Of a DNA stretch of 64,000 nucleotides, positions 50,395-58,561 are shown piece by piece. The stretch's first letter is position 1. Every line of letters starts with the position of its first letter. Source of the stretch: Streptomyces dioscori (GTDB lineage: Bacteria; Actinomycetota; Actinomycetes; Streptomycetales; Streptomycetaceae); NCBI RefSeq assembly GCF_003024195.1, contig NZ_KZ679048.1:248001-312000 (forward strand), given 5' to 3'. The notes beneath the pieces are model-generated. The model ran no database searches. It was not told the origin of the DNA and saw only the letters and a list, made by a program, of their open reading frames with translations. A program made the translations under genes and the position numbers.

Positions 50395-51711
50395 GTGAAA
50401 TCTGCTGAATCCACAGAACCGCTCAGCACCTCCTCGTCGGCCGAGACCCGCAAGGTGACCACAGCGGGAGCGATCGGTTTCTTCGTCGAGAACTACGACA
50501 ACTCGGTCTACGGCTTCCTTGCCGGCATCATCGCCATCGTCTTCTTCCCGGACGGGGCGGAAGCGCTCGCTCTGATCTTCACGTTCGGCATCTTCGCCGT
50601 GTCCTTCGTCTTTCGCCCCGTCGGCGGCGTGCTGCTGGGGATGATGTCCGACCGGGTCGGCCGACGCCCGGCCATGGTGCTCGCGCTGACGCTGATGGCG
50701 GGAGCGACGGCCGGCATCGGGCTGCTGCCCGGCTACTCGTCGTGGGGCATCGGCTCCGTGCTGCTCCTGCTCTTCCTGCGCATGATCCAGGGCGTCTCCG
50801 TGGGCGGCGAGGTGTCCGCCGCCATGTCGTTCGTGGGCGAGCACGCCCCGCCGAGTCGCCGGGCCTTCCTCATGTCGTTCCCCCAGGCGGGCAGCACCCT
50901 CGCGAACCTTGTCGGCAACGGATCGGCGTTCCTCCTGACGTCGACACTTCCGCAAGAGGCCATGGAGAGCTGGGGCTGGCGCATTCCGTTCCTCGTCGCG
51001 GCGCCCATGGGCGTCATCGGCTTCTACATCCGTCGGAAGCTCGAAGACACCCCCGCCTTCCTCGCCCTCCAGGAGGAAGGCAAGGTCGCCAGCAACCCGT
51101 TGCGTGACGTGTTCTCCCGTGAGAATCGCCGGCAGCTGTCTCTCGCGTTCGTCCTGCCGATGCTGAACAGCGCGGGGTTCTTCGTGCTCTTCGTCTTCAT
51201 GCCGACCTACCTGGACAGCCAGCTCGACTACTCACGCTCCGAGGGCCTCATCGTGAGCGCTTGTGCTCTGGCGTGTGCGACCGTCGCGATCCCGCTCTTC
51301 GCGCGTGTCTCGGATCGCGTCGGGCGCCGCCCGGTGATGCTCACCTCTTGTATCGCCATCATCGTGCTGGCGGTGCCGGGTTACCTGCTGCTCAAGACCG
51401 GCGACATGGTGCTCGCGGCCCTGGCCGGCGCGGTGCTCGGCGTCGCTTTCGCGGGCAACTACTCGGTCATCCACCCGATGATGCTCGAACTCTTCCCCTC
51501 GCACATGCGCACGACCGCCTATTCCCTGGGGTACAACGTCACGACCGCTGTGCTCGGAGGAGCGGCACCCCTCATCCTCAGCGCTCTCTACGTCGCGACG
51601 AACAATGTCCTCCTGCCGGCGTTCTTCGTCGCCCTGTCCGCGGTCGGGACTGCGATAGCGGCCTACCTCAACAAGGAAACCGCCGGCCGGTCGCTCACGA
51701 AGTTCGTCTGA
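50395..51711 (+). CDS. MHS-family (metabolite:H+ symporter) MFS transporter
   Basis: 438 aa, 12 membrane helices expected. The MHS group marks are AGAIGFFVENYDNSVYGFLA (helix 1 with acidic residues), FRPVGGVLLGMMSDRVGRRP (motif A) and GVSVGGEVSAAMSFVGEHAP (helix 4). These importers take up organic acids or betaines with protons. GTG 50395 has AAAGGA eight bases upstream. The promoter shares the CTATAGTATAG element with the catabolic operon, so it is probably its uptake system. Confidence 0.88.
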   Translation: MKSAESTEPLSTSSSAETRKVTTAGAIGFFVENYDNSVYGFLAGIIAIVFFPDGAEALALIFTFGIFAVSFVFRPVGGVLLGMMSDRVGRRPAMVLALTLMAGATAGIGLLPGYSSWGIGSVLLLLFLRMIQGVSVGGEVSAAMSFVGEHAPPSRRAFLMSFPQAGSTLANLVGNGSAFLLTSTLPQEAMESWGWRIPFLVAAPMGVIGFYIRRKLEDTPAFLALQEEGKVASNPLRDVFSRENRRQLSLAFVLPMLNSAGFFVLFVFMPTYLDSQLDYSRSEGLIVSACALACATVAIPLFARVSDRVGRRPVMLTSCIAIIVLAVPGYLLLKTGDMVLAALAGAVLGVAFAGNYSVIHPMMLELFPSHMRTTAYSLGYNVTTAVLGGAAPLILSALYVATNNVLLPAFFVALSAVGTAIAAYLNKETAGRSLTKFV

Positions 51712-51929
51712 AGCCGCTCAGGGGCTTACCAGCCGGTCGACGACCGCCGGCCGAGGTCCGGCACCCGCACCAGGTGACCTCTCCTCCTGCTGCGCCGGTC
51801 TGACCGCACGCCGTTCTCGGGAACCTGCCGGAACGCAGGCGTGCCACCGGAACGCCGCCGCACTAGAACGGCGGGCCGGGCGTCGATCTACACGGGCGGA
51901 GGCCGCTGTGCCGTCGCCTCAAGGAGTGA

Positions 51930-52819
51930 CACGTCTACGTGTCCGGATCGGCGATGGCGGATTCGGGTGCCGCCCGGAGCCGCGCCGCGTTGTCCGCGTT
52001 GAAGATGCGCGGATCCGGCCGCAGGGGGCACCGGGGCCGTGGAGGGCACCGTTGGTCAGCTCGTCGGCCGGTGCCGTGGCGAGTCTTACCAGGCGTCGGG
52101 CCGACGTCTCCGGGCTGATCAGGAACGGCGCGCAGCGGAAGGCGAAGCGCATCGCCGTGTCGTGACCGATGTCGGTCCGGACCGGACCGGGGTGCAGGCT
52201 GAGACTCAGTATGTCGGGCCGGCGCCGAGCTGCCTCCATCGGCAAGAGCACGTTGACCGCTTTGGAGGTCTGTCAGGCGGCGACACTGCCTAGAACGTCG
52301 CGCGTCACGGTTCGACTGGTCCGGATCGCCCCGCACGTTGGGGCCGGGGGCGCACCGAGGTGTTCACGATCCGGTTCTCGGGCAGTCTTTCCCGCAGCAG
52401 CTTGCTGAGGAGAAAGAGTCCCAGATGGTGGGCCTGAGTGGTGGCCTCGTGGCCGTCCACGGTGTGCCGGTAGGACGTCGCGATAGTGCGGGCGTCGTTC
52501 GCCCGCACGGCGATCTCGGATATGTGGACAGCAGATGATCCGCGAGTGCCCGTACGTCGGCCAATCGTTCGAAGTCGGCCTGAGGGTAGCCCGGTTCGGA
52601 CCCGCGCCCGACCGCCCGGAGCCGATCGACGGCGGTCGCCGGACGGCGCTCATCACGGCCGACCAGGACGCCCCGGTTTCCCTGTGCGGCGATCTGCTCG
52701 GCGGCGGCGAGCCCGATACCCGAGCTTGCGCCGGTGAGCACGATCGTGCGTGGTTCCGTCGTACGGGATGTTCCTCCCAGGTTCGCGCCGTCGTCGCGGC
52801 ACGGGCGCTGTGGACTCAT
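51930..52819 (-). pseudogene. SDR oxidoreductase in several frames
   Basis: From about 52819 the minus strand reads TIVLTGASSGIGLAAAEQIA and ALADHLLSTYP, then continues in a second frame with TVDGHEATTQAHHLGLFLLS and KLLRERLPENRIVNTS. A third frame gives LLPMEAARRRPDILSLSLHP and GPVRTDIGHDTAM, and the tail ELTNGALHGPG near 52050. This is a retinol-dehydrogenase-like SDR with two or more frameshifts and a lost middle (the YxxxK segment is missing). Confidence 0.78.
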
Positions 52820-52857
52820 CCGTAATCGAGCGACCGGACGTGGCTTCGGCGTCGCGC

Positions 52858-53270
52858 CCATGTTCGCGCTCCTCGGCTGCAACTGGTGGGAGGCGTGTCA
52901 CCTGTTGGCCGAGCGCTACTACCAGGGCGCGGGCGGCATCCGGCTCTACGGCTACTGGGTGTGGGCGAACCTTGCGTGCACGGTCCTCATCGCCGGCATC
53001 GCGACGGCGGCAGGGCTCCAGCGGGCCGGCGGCGCGCTGCTCGGGCCGCTGTATCGCCGCGGGTTCAGGGGCTCGGCGTCGGCGGCTCACGGGCCGGCCG
53101 TCAGGTCCTCGGAAGCGGCCGCCGGCTCCGCGTGGCTGCCGACTGCTGAGTGCAGGCTCGTCGTGCTGGTGCTGGGCGGTTTACTCGCCCTGCTGGTCGC
53201 CGACCTGTCCAGGATGAGCAAGGCCGAGACGGAACGCATCTGGCTGCCCTTCGCGGACGGTGAGGCGGCG
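52858..53270 (+). pseudogene. Membrane-protein fragment
   Basis: The plus strand keeps the C-terminal part of an integral membrane protein: MFALLGCNWWEACHLLAERY, YWVWANLACTVLIAGIATAA, then RLVVLVLGGLLALLVADLSR and MSKAETERIWLPFA. The last phrase is typical of a streptomycete membrane protein that goes on with more helices; here the homology ends and a repeat array starts. N- and C-terminal parts are missing. Confidence 0.6.
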
Positions 53271-53317
53271 GGGTGGGTCTCGCGCGGGGTGTGCTCGGCG
53301 AGAGCCAAGGGGATCGG

Positions 53318-53432
53318 CGCTACGAGCATCAGCGCCAGGAGTCTCAGCGCTACGAGCGGCAGTGCCATGAGACTTACCGGTACGAGGCGTCAGTGCCGCA
53401 AGACTCATTGCTGCGAGAATCAGCGACACGAT
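53318..53432 (+). repeat. Degenerate 15-bp repeat array
   Basis: About seven units of CGCTACGAGCATCAG type with much drift. In one frame it reads RYEHQ-RQESQ-RYERQ, a five-residue repeat, but no gene start for that frame is evident. Confidence 0.5.
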
Positions 53433-53440
53433 GATAAAAA

Positions 53441-53455
53441 TCTACGTAGTGTAGA
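53441..53455. promoter_or_regulatory. Candidate TetR operator of the SDR-tetR operon
   Basis: TCTAC-GTAGT-GTAGA in an AT-rich patch 54 bp before the SDR start. The only regulator nearby is the TetR gene at the end of this operon. Confidence 0.6.
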
Positions 53456-53508
53456 GTTTGAGTGTGAGGGGGCAACCAGGCTCCTTCCGGGTCCTGGCTG
53501 GAGGAGCA

Positions 53509-54357
53509 ATGCAGGAACAGACGTGGCTCATCACAGGCGTCAGCACGGGCTTGGGCCGTGCCTTCGCCCAGGCAGCCCTGACCGCCGGACACACCGTCGT
53601 CGGCACGGTCCGCTCGGAGAAGGACTTGCGTGCCTTCGAAGAGCTCAAGCCCGGGTACGCGCACGGCCGCATCCTGGACGTGACGGACGACGACGCCGCC
53701 TCGAAGGTGATCGCCGAGGTGGAGCAGAGCGTCGGTGCCCTGGACGTCGTCATCGCCAACGCCGGCTACGGCCTGGAGGGCACTTTCGAGGAGACCTCGC
53801 TGGCCGAGGTGCGACGGCAGCTCGAGGTCAACGTGTTCGGGGTGGTGGCCACCCTGCGGGCGGCGCTGCCCCACATGCGCAAGCGCCGCCGCGGACACCT
53901 CATGGCCGTCACCTCCATGGGCGGGCTCATGGCCGTGCCCGGCATGTCCGCCTACTGCGGCAGCAAATTCGCGGTGGAAGGCATCCTGGAGTCACTGGGT
54001 AAGGAGGTCGCGCAGTTCGGAATCCATGTGACCGCGATCGAGCCCGGCTCTTTCCGGACCGACTGGGCCGGACGGTCCATGACGCGCAGCGCGCGGTCCG
54101 TCGACGACTACGACGACCTGTTCATCCCCATCCGTGAAGCGAGGCAGAAGGCGAGCGGGAACCAGCTGGGCAACCCGGCGAAGGCAGGGGAGGCCCTCCT
54201 GCACATCACGTCGGTGGACCAGCCCCCGGCCCACCTCATCCTGGGCTCGGACGCGCTGCGGTTGGTCGGTGCCGCGCGTACGGCCGTGGACGAGGATATC
54301 CGCGCATGGGAGACGCTCTCTCGTACGACCGATTTCGCCGAGGGTGCTCAGCTCTGA
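53509..54357 (+). CDS. SDR-family oxidoreductase
   Basis: 282 aa classical SDR. Cofactor loop LITGVSTGLGRAFAQAAL (about residues 6-23), ILDVTDDDA, IANAGYGLEG, and the catalytic set VTSMGG...YCGSKFAVEG (about 140-163). The group acts on ketones or aldehydes; substrate unknown. ATG 53509 has GGAGGA just before; the longer frame from 53458 lacks a site. The stop shares a base with the tetR start (TGATG), so the regulator is made together with the enzyme. Confidence 0.9.
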   Translation: MQEQTWLITGVSTGLGRAFAQAALTAGHTVVGTVRSEKDLRAFEELKPGYAHGRILDVTDDDAASKVIAEVEQSVGALDVVIANAGYGLEGTFEETSLAEVRRQLEVNVFGVVATLRAALPHMRKRRRGHLMAVTSMGGLMAVPGMSAYCGSKFAVEGILESLGKEVAQFGIHVTAIEPGSFRTDWAGRSMTRSARSVDDYDDLFIPIREARQKASGNQLGNPAKAGEALLHITSVDQPPAHLILGSDALRLVGAARTAVDEDIRAWETLSRTTDFAEGAQL

Positions 54358-54971
54358 TGTCCAGCCACCAACCCACGCGAAGCCGGCGCACCACCGAACG
54401 CAAGGGCGATGTCCGGGAGCGGGCCATCCTGGACACCTGCGAAGCTCTGCTGGCGGAGAAGGGCTACGAAGCCATGACCGTCGGCGACATCGCCCAGGGC
54501 GCCGGCATCACACGTGGCGCTCTGTACTTCTACTTCGGCTCCAAGCAAGAAGTGGTCACGGCGCTGGTGGCCCGGACCGTGGAGCACCTGTGGGAGCGGT
54601 CCCGGGCCGCCGCGCGGACCGATGAGCCGCGCGAGGCCATCGCAGCGGCCATGCGGCGTACGGTCGAGTTGTGGACCGAGCACGGCCTGGTCATGCGTAC
54701 GGCCATCGATCTGTCACTGACCGTGCCCGAGATCGGCGAGCTGTGGAGTCGTACGGCTGACGCGTTCACCACAGCCATCACCGCTGTCCTGGAACGGGCC
54801 GGCGTTCAGCCCGGCACCGAACCGGACCAGGCGTCGCCGATGGCACGCGCCCTGTGCTGGATGATCGAGCGGAGTTTCTACCACGCCTCGCAGCAGTCCC
54901 GCGAGGATTTGCGAAAGGCATCCTCGACCTGCGAACACATCTGGAAGGTCAGCGCCGGTCTGACCGCCTGA
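54357..54971 (+). CDS. TetR-family regulator, cotranscribed with SDR
   Basis: 204 aa. DNA-binding domain ILDTCEALLAEKGYEAMTV, then GDIAQGAGITRGALYFYFGSKQEVVTALVA (about residues 22-70), close in form to the EthR group. The ligand domain contains RTAIDLSLTVPEIGELWSR. It begins on the last base of the SDR stop and probably represses its own operon through the 53441-53455 dyad, which lies in front of the SDR gene. Confidence 0.88.
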   Translation: MSSHQPTRSRRTTERKGDVRERAILDTCEALLAEKGYEAMTVGDIAQGAGITRGALYFYFGSKQEVVTALVARTVEHLWERSRAAARTDEPREAIAAAMRRTVELWTEHGLVMRTAIDLSLTVPEIGELWSRTADAFTTAITAVLERAGVQPGTEPDQASPMARALCWMIERSFYHASQQSREDLRKASSTCEHIWKVSAGLTA

Positions 54972-55113
54972 CGCATCGACCACGTGCGTGGCCGAGCGCC
55001 GTTGACGGTTGCGCGACGTTGGTGGCGAACGGGTGAGCCGGGGGGGTGCCCCTATCTCTTTGGTCAAGGGAAAAGGGGCTGCGTTGGGTCGGGTAGGCGG
55101 GCAGCAGGGCGGT

Positions 55114-55712
55114 GTGGTTGATCTGTTGTGGGGCGACGTGAGCTGTTTCTTCGATGCGGATCTGATGGGTCGTTGCCGGATGTGCGTGTCCCGGATGCTT
55201 CGGTGGAGGCTTGGCAGTCCGTTCTCGATCTTGTCGTTGAGCGGGGCCGGGAGTGTCAGTACTCCGAAGCCGCGACGGCGCTTCCGGGGCCGCGGGCGGA
55301 GGCTGTGCTGGCCCGCTCTGCGGATCCGGAGTACGCGGACCCGCGGGTTTGGCTGATGACTGCTGATGTGTTGGCGATCTTCCGTTTCCATGCCGATGAC
55401 GAGATCGACTTCGACCTCGATCTACGGGAGTTGCAGCGTCAGGAGCAACTGGATGTGTTCTGTGGCTTGCTCCGGGATATTGGGCGGCACTTGGGCAAGC
55501 CGGTGCTGATGGATCCGGCAGGCGACTCTGGCCATCCGGTGCTTGGGTTCGACGTTATCGAGGGCACCATCCGGATGGTGATCGACGGCCGCGAACACCT
55601 GCTGGACGCCGGTGACACCGTGTACTACGCCGCCACCGTGCCGCACCAGTGGTTCAACTACAGCGACGACCCCGCCAGGTTTCTGTTCACGAGTTCGCCG
55701 CCCGGCTTCTGA
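55114..55712 (+). pseudogene. Frameshifted chimera ending in a cupin half-domain
   Basis: Read from GTG 55114, VVDLLWGDVSCFFDADLMG is in one frame and SLPDVRVPDASVEAWQSVLD in the next, so about one base has been lost near 55170. Residues up to RDIGRHLGKPVLMDPAG and HPVLGFDV resemble a streptomycete protein of unknown function. From about 55560 the text changes to EGTIRMVIDGREHLLDAGDT and VYYAATVPHQWFNYSDDPARF, the second half of a Cupin_2 barrel. This looks like a recombination joint between two unrelated genes, on top of a frameshift. Confidence 0.55.
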
Positions 55713-55817
55713 CCCGGCCGGTGACGAGTCGCCGCGTGACAGTGACCCGTGCCATCGATCCCGAGCGGCCGGTCCACGCCTGGTGGTGTCCGAGACAGTC
55801 GACTGGTTGCTCGGGCG

Positions 55818-56213
55818 CTACTGCCGCGACGGCCGGGCATCGTATTCGTGCTGTGCCGACATGACCTCGTCGCTGTGCTCGATCGTCCATTCGTGCAGGC
55901 GCGTGAAGGGACCGCGGAAGGACTCACCGAGAGGTGTGAGGGAGTACTCCATGCCCAGCGGGGAGGTCTCCAGCACCCGGCGCCGGACCATGCCGTTGCG
56001 TTCGAGTCTGCGCAGCGTCTGGGTCAGTACCCGCTGCGTGACACCCTCCAGCTGCCGTTTGATCTCGTTGAACCGCGTCGGTCGCTCCAGGACCGTCAGG
56101 ACCATCATCGACCACTTGTCGGCGATCTGATCCAGGATGGGCCGGCTCGGGCAGTCGGCACTGAACCGCGGAGCGCCACGGGGCGGCAGGGGCGAGGGGG
56201 TGGTATCCATCAT
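55818..56213 (-). CDS. HxlR-family regulator
   Basis: 131 aa winged-helix protein of the HxlR/DUF24 type. CPSRPILDQIADKWSMMVLT (Cys near residue 21), RFNEIKRQLEGVTQRVLTQT and MEYSLTPLGESF are characteristic. The single Cys near the N-terminus is where redox- or electrophile-sensing members react. ATG 56213 or 56210 after AAGGA. Divergent from an enoyl-CoA hydratase with a perfect TTGTCGACAA palindrome between them. Confidence 0.88.
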   Translation of the reverse strand: MMDTTPSPLPPRGAPRFSADCPSRPILDQIADKWSMMVLTVLERPTRFNEIKRQLEGVTQRVLTQTLRRLERNGMVRRRVLETSPLGMEYSLTPLGESFRGPFTRLHEWTIEHSDEVMSAQHEYDARPSRQ

Positions 56214-56222
56214 GATCCTTAG

Positions 56223-56232
56223 TTGTCGACAA
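56223..56232. promoter_or_regulatory. TTGTCGACAA palindrome in the hxlR promoter
   Basis: Perfect 10-bp dyad 10 bp before the hxlR start and 86 bp before the hydratase start; candidate operator for the HxlR protein. Confidence 0.6.
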
Positions 56233-56317
56233 GTGCGTTATTGACCGTTCGCGACACAGGTTCCAGGGTTGGTATGCATCACAAACCTACGTGCTCACCG
56301 CAAACCTTGGACCATTT

Positions 56318-57178
56318 ATGAACCTGGACCGCTACACGACCCTGCGCGTCGGCCTGGACGACGGAGTCGCGCGGATCATCTTGGACAACCCCCCTGTCAA
56401 CGTGCTCTCCGGAACCCTGATCCGCGAACTGCACGACGCTCTCGCGACGCTTCGGGACGACGGCTTGGTCCGTGTCATCGTGTTCTCCAGCGCCCATCCC
56501 GAGTTCTTCATCGCGCACGTCGACATCCACATCCTCGACGAGATGGACGAGCTGCGGGAGATCGCGGGCCGCAACCCGGACGCCAATCTCTTCCAGGGGG
56601 TCGGAGAGCTGCTGCGCCACCAGCCACAGGTGACGATCGTCAAGCTGGCGGGCAAGGCACGAGCCGGCGGCGCCGAGTTCGTCGCGGCGGCGGACATGAC
56701 CTTCGCCGCGCGGGAGACCGCGGGCATCGGCCAGAGCGAGGTGCTGATGGGCATCGTTCCGGGCGGCGGAGGCACGCAGTACCTGCGCGAACGGGTCGGG
56801 CGCAACCGGGCGCTGGAGCTGCTGCTCACCGGCGATCTGGTGGACGCGGAGACCGCTGCCGCCTACGGGTGGATCAACCGCGCGGTGCCGGCGGCCGAGT
56901 TGGACGCGTTCGTCGACGGGGTGGCGCAGAAGATCGCCGGGCTGTCCCCGGAGCTCATCGCCGCTGCCAAGCGGTTGGTTCCTCCGGCGGACCTGACCGA
57001 TGGCCTGCGGGCGGAGGACGACGCCTGGGCCGAGCTGGTGCGCGGGGAACTGCCGGCCCGACTCATGACCGAGGCTCTGAAACACGGCGTGCAGACCCCG
57101 GCGGGCGAGCGCGATCTGGAGTCGGTCATGCGAGACATCGCCGCCACCATCGGGAAGGCGGTACTCGACCTGCGCTGA
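56318..57178 (+). CDS. Enoyl-CoA hydratase/isomerase family protein
   Basis: 286 aa crotonase. Both catalytic Glu positions of hydratases are kept: RAGGAEFVAAADM (first Glu) and GQSEVLMGIVPGGGGTQYL (second). The usual HxAxGAD oxyanion segment reads IAHVDIHIL and is atypical, so the substrate pocket differs from beta-oxidation enzymes. ATG 56318 is preferred over GTG 56291. Divergent from the HxlR regulator, probably its target; no other acyl-CoA gene follows on this strand. Confidence 0.85.
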   Translation: MNLDRYTTLRVGLDDGVARIILDNPPVNVLSGTLIRELHDALATLRDDGLVRVIVFSSAHPEFFIAHVDIHILDEMDELREIAGRNPDANLFQGVGELLRHQPQVTIVKLAGKARAGGAEFVAAADMTFAARETAGIGQSEVLMGIVPGGGGTQYLRERVGRNRALELLLTGDLVDAETAAAYGWINRAVPAAELDAFVDGVAQKIAGLSPELIAAAKRLVPPADLTDGLRAEDDAWAELVRGELPARLMTEALKHGVQTPAGERDLESVMRDIAATIGKAVLDLR

Positions 57179-57371
57179 TCAGCCCGTCCGCGACTTTGCG
57201 ACGGAGTACCCGGCCCTTATCGGCCAGGCCACCGACCCGGGTGTATCCGATGCACACGTGCTGCCGGGGGGGATCAGGGGCGTCAGTCTGCCGAGACCGC
57301 ACCTCGAAGGTCGGTGGGCCTTCTCGACCTTGGACGGGCAGCCTCCCCCTCCCGGGCCCGTACACCCGACA

Positions 57372-58271
57372 TCACCAGTCCACGTTCAGCAGCCAGGCGC
57401 AGAATGCGCTGAGAGCCGGCGGCTGGGGCCTTCTGGTGGACCATACGAAGTAATAGGTGTGCTTTCCGCAATCGAGCTCGAACGGAATCGGTGTGACGAG
57501 GGTTCCGTCCGCCAGTTCTTTCGCGACGAGGGATTTCTGCGCGATGGCAACGCCGTGGCCTTCGATTGCCGCCTGATACGCCAGGAGTGAAGTCTCGTAT
57601 TTCATTCCGCTGTAGGCCCGTGCCGTGTCGAGGCCGACCGCTTCGAACCACAGGGCCCAGTCATCGGGGCGGGCCATCGTGTGCAGCAGAACCTCTTGCT
57701 GCAACTGTTCGGACCGAACGAGTTGCGTAGCCCTCTGATACGAAGGGGAGGTCACCGGAACCAGCAGATTGGCGATGAGTTGTTGGCTGTGTGTCTCGGG
57801 CCAGGAGCCGTCGCCCAACTGGACGCCCGCGTCCACGTCCTCGTGTTTCAAGTCCAGTGGAGCCGACGAGGTGCTCAGCTGCACCTCGATGGTGGGGTTG
57901 GCCTGGTGGAACCCGGCGAGACGAGGTATGAGCCAGCGGACCGCGAAGGTGGCCGGAGACCGAATGCGTAGCAGCGCGCGGTTTCCGATGCTGGACTGAA
58001 CAGATCTGGTTGCCGCGAGGAGAGCCGCGAACAGCGGAGTGATGTCGGCCAGGTACCTGGCTCCGGCGGGAGTGAGTTCCAGGCGCCCGTGAATGCGATT
58101 GAAGAGTTTGACGTCGAGAAATACCTCCAAGGCACGTACTTGGCGGCTGACTGCCGCAGGAGTCACGCACAGTTCGTCTGCCGCTTTGGTGACGCTGAGG
58201 AGCCGACCGGTCGCCTCGAACACCCTTGTCGGGTTGAGCGGAGGCAGCTGATCGCGGCGGGACAATGCCAT
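57372..58271 (-). CDS. LysR-family regulator (GcvA type)
   Basis: 299 aa. The N-terminal winged helix is TGRLLSVTKAADELCVTPAAVSRQVRALE (about residues 21-49). The substrate-binding domain has RIRSPATFAVRWLIPRLAGF and EDVDAGVQLGDGSW, as in the GcvA/AmpR branch. ATG 58271 (MALSRRDQLPPLNPTRVFEA). It is downstream of the MHS transporter on the same strand, separated by a terminator, and probably governs the acyl-CoA module at 58.5-63.0 kb. Confidence 0.9.
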   Translation of the reverse strand: MALSRRDQLPPLNPTRVFEATGRLLSVTKAADELCVTPAAVSRQVRALEVFLDVKLFNRIHGRLELTPAGARYLADITPLFAALLAATRSVQSSIGNRALLRIRSPATFAVRWLIPRLAGFHQANPTIEVQLSTSSAPLDLKHEDVDAGVQLGDGSWPETHSQQLIANLLVPVTSPSYQRATQLVRSEQLQQEVLLHTMARPDDWALWFEAVGLDTARAYSGMKYETSLLAYQAAIEGHGVAIAQKSLVAKELADGTLVTPIPFELDCGKHTYYFVWSTRRPQPPALSAFCAWLLNVDW

Positions 58272-58416
58272 GGTTTTATGCTAGTGCACTCTCTGCACGG
58301 AAGAAGTGGTGCGGTCACGGGCATTTCTTTGGTGCTGTGGCTCCTCATGCGCAATGGGCGCCGAGCAGTGTCCCGCCGAGCCTGACGAGGGGACACGGAT
58401 GGTGGGACACGGACAG

Positions 58417-58439
58417 GCCCGGCCTTTCGGAGGCCGGGC
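58417..58439 (-). terminator. Terminator between the MHS transporter and lysR
   Basis: GCCCGGCCT, TTCGG, AGGCCGGGC: a perfect 9-bp stem 120 bp past the transporter stop. Confidence 0.7.
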
Positions 58440-58561
58440 GGCCGTCATCGGACCGGGTTCCTGAAGGAGCGGGTACCGATGGGCGGCGCGTCGTCGACGG
58501 TTCTCCATCGGTACCCGGACAGCCCTTAGGGTGCGCGGAAGACCTGCCCGCGCTTCGGGTG

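Noticed and set aside
57179-57371. Continuation of the plus-strand frame after the enoyl-CoA hydratase
   Set aside because: The stop at 57176-57178 is at the normal family length and the downstream text has no family features.
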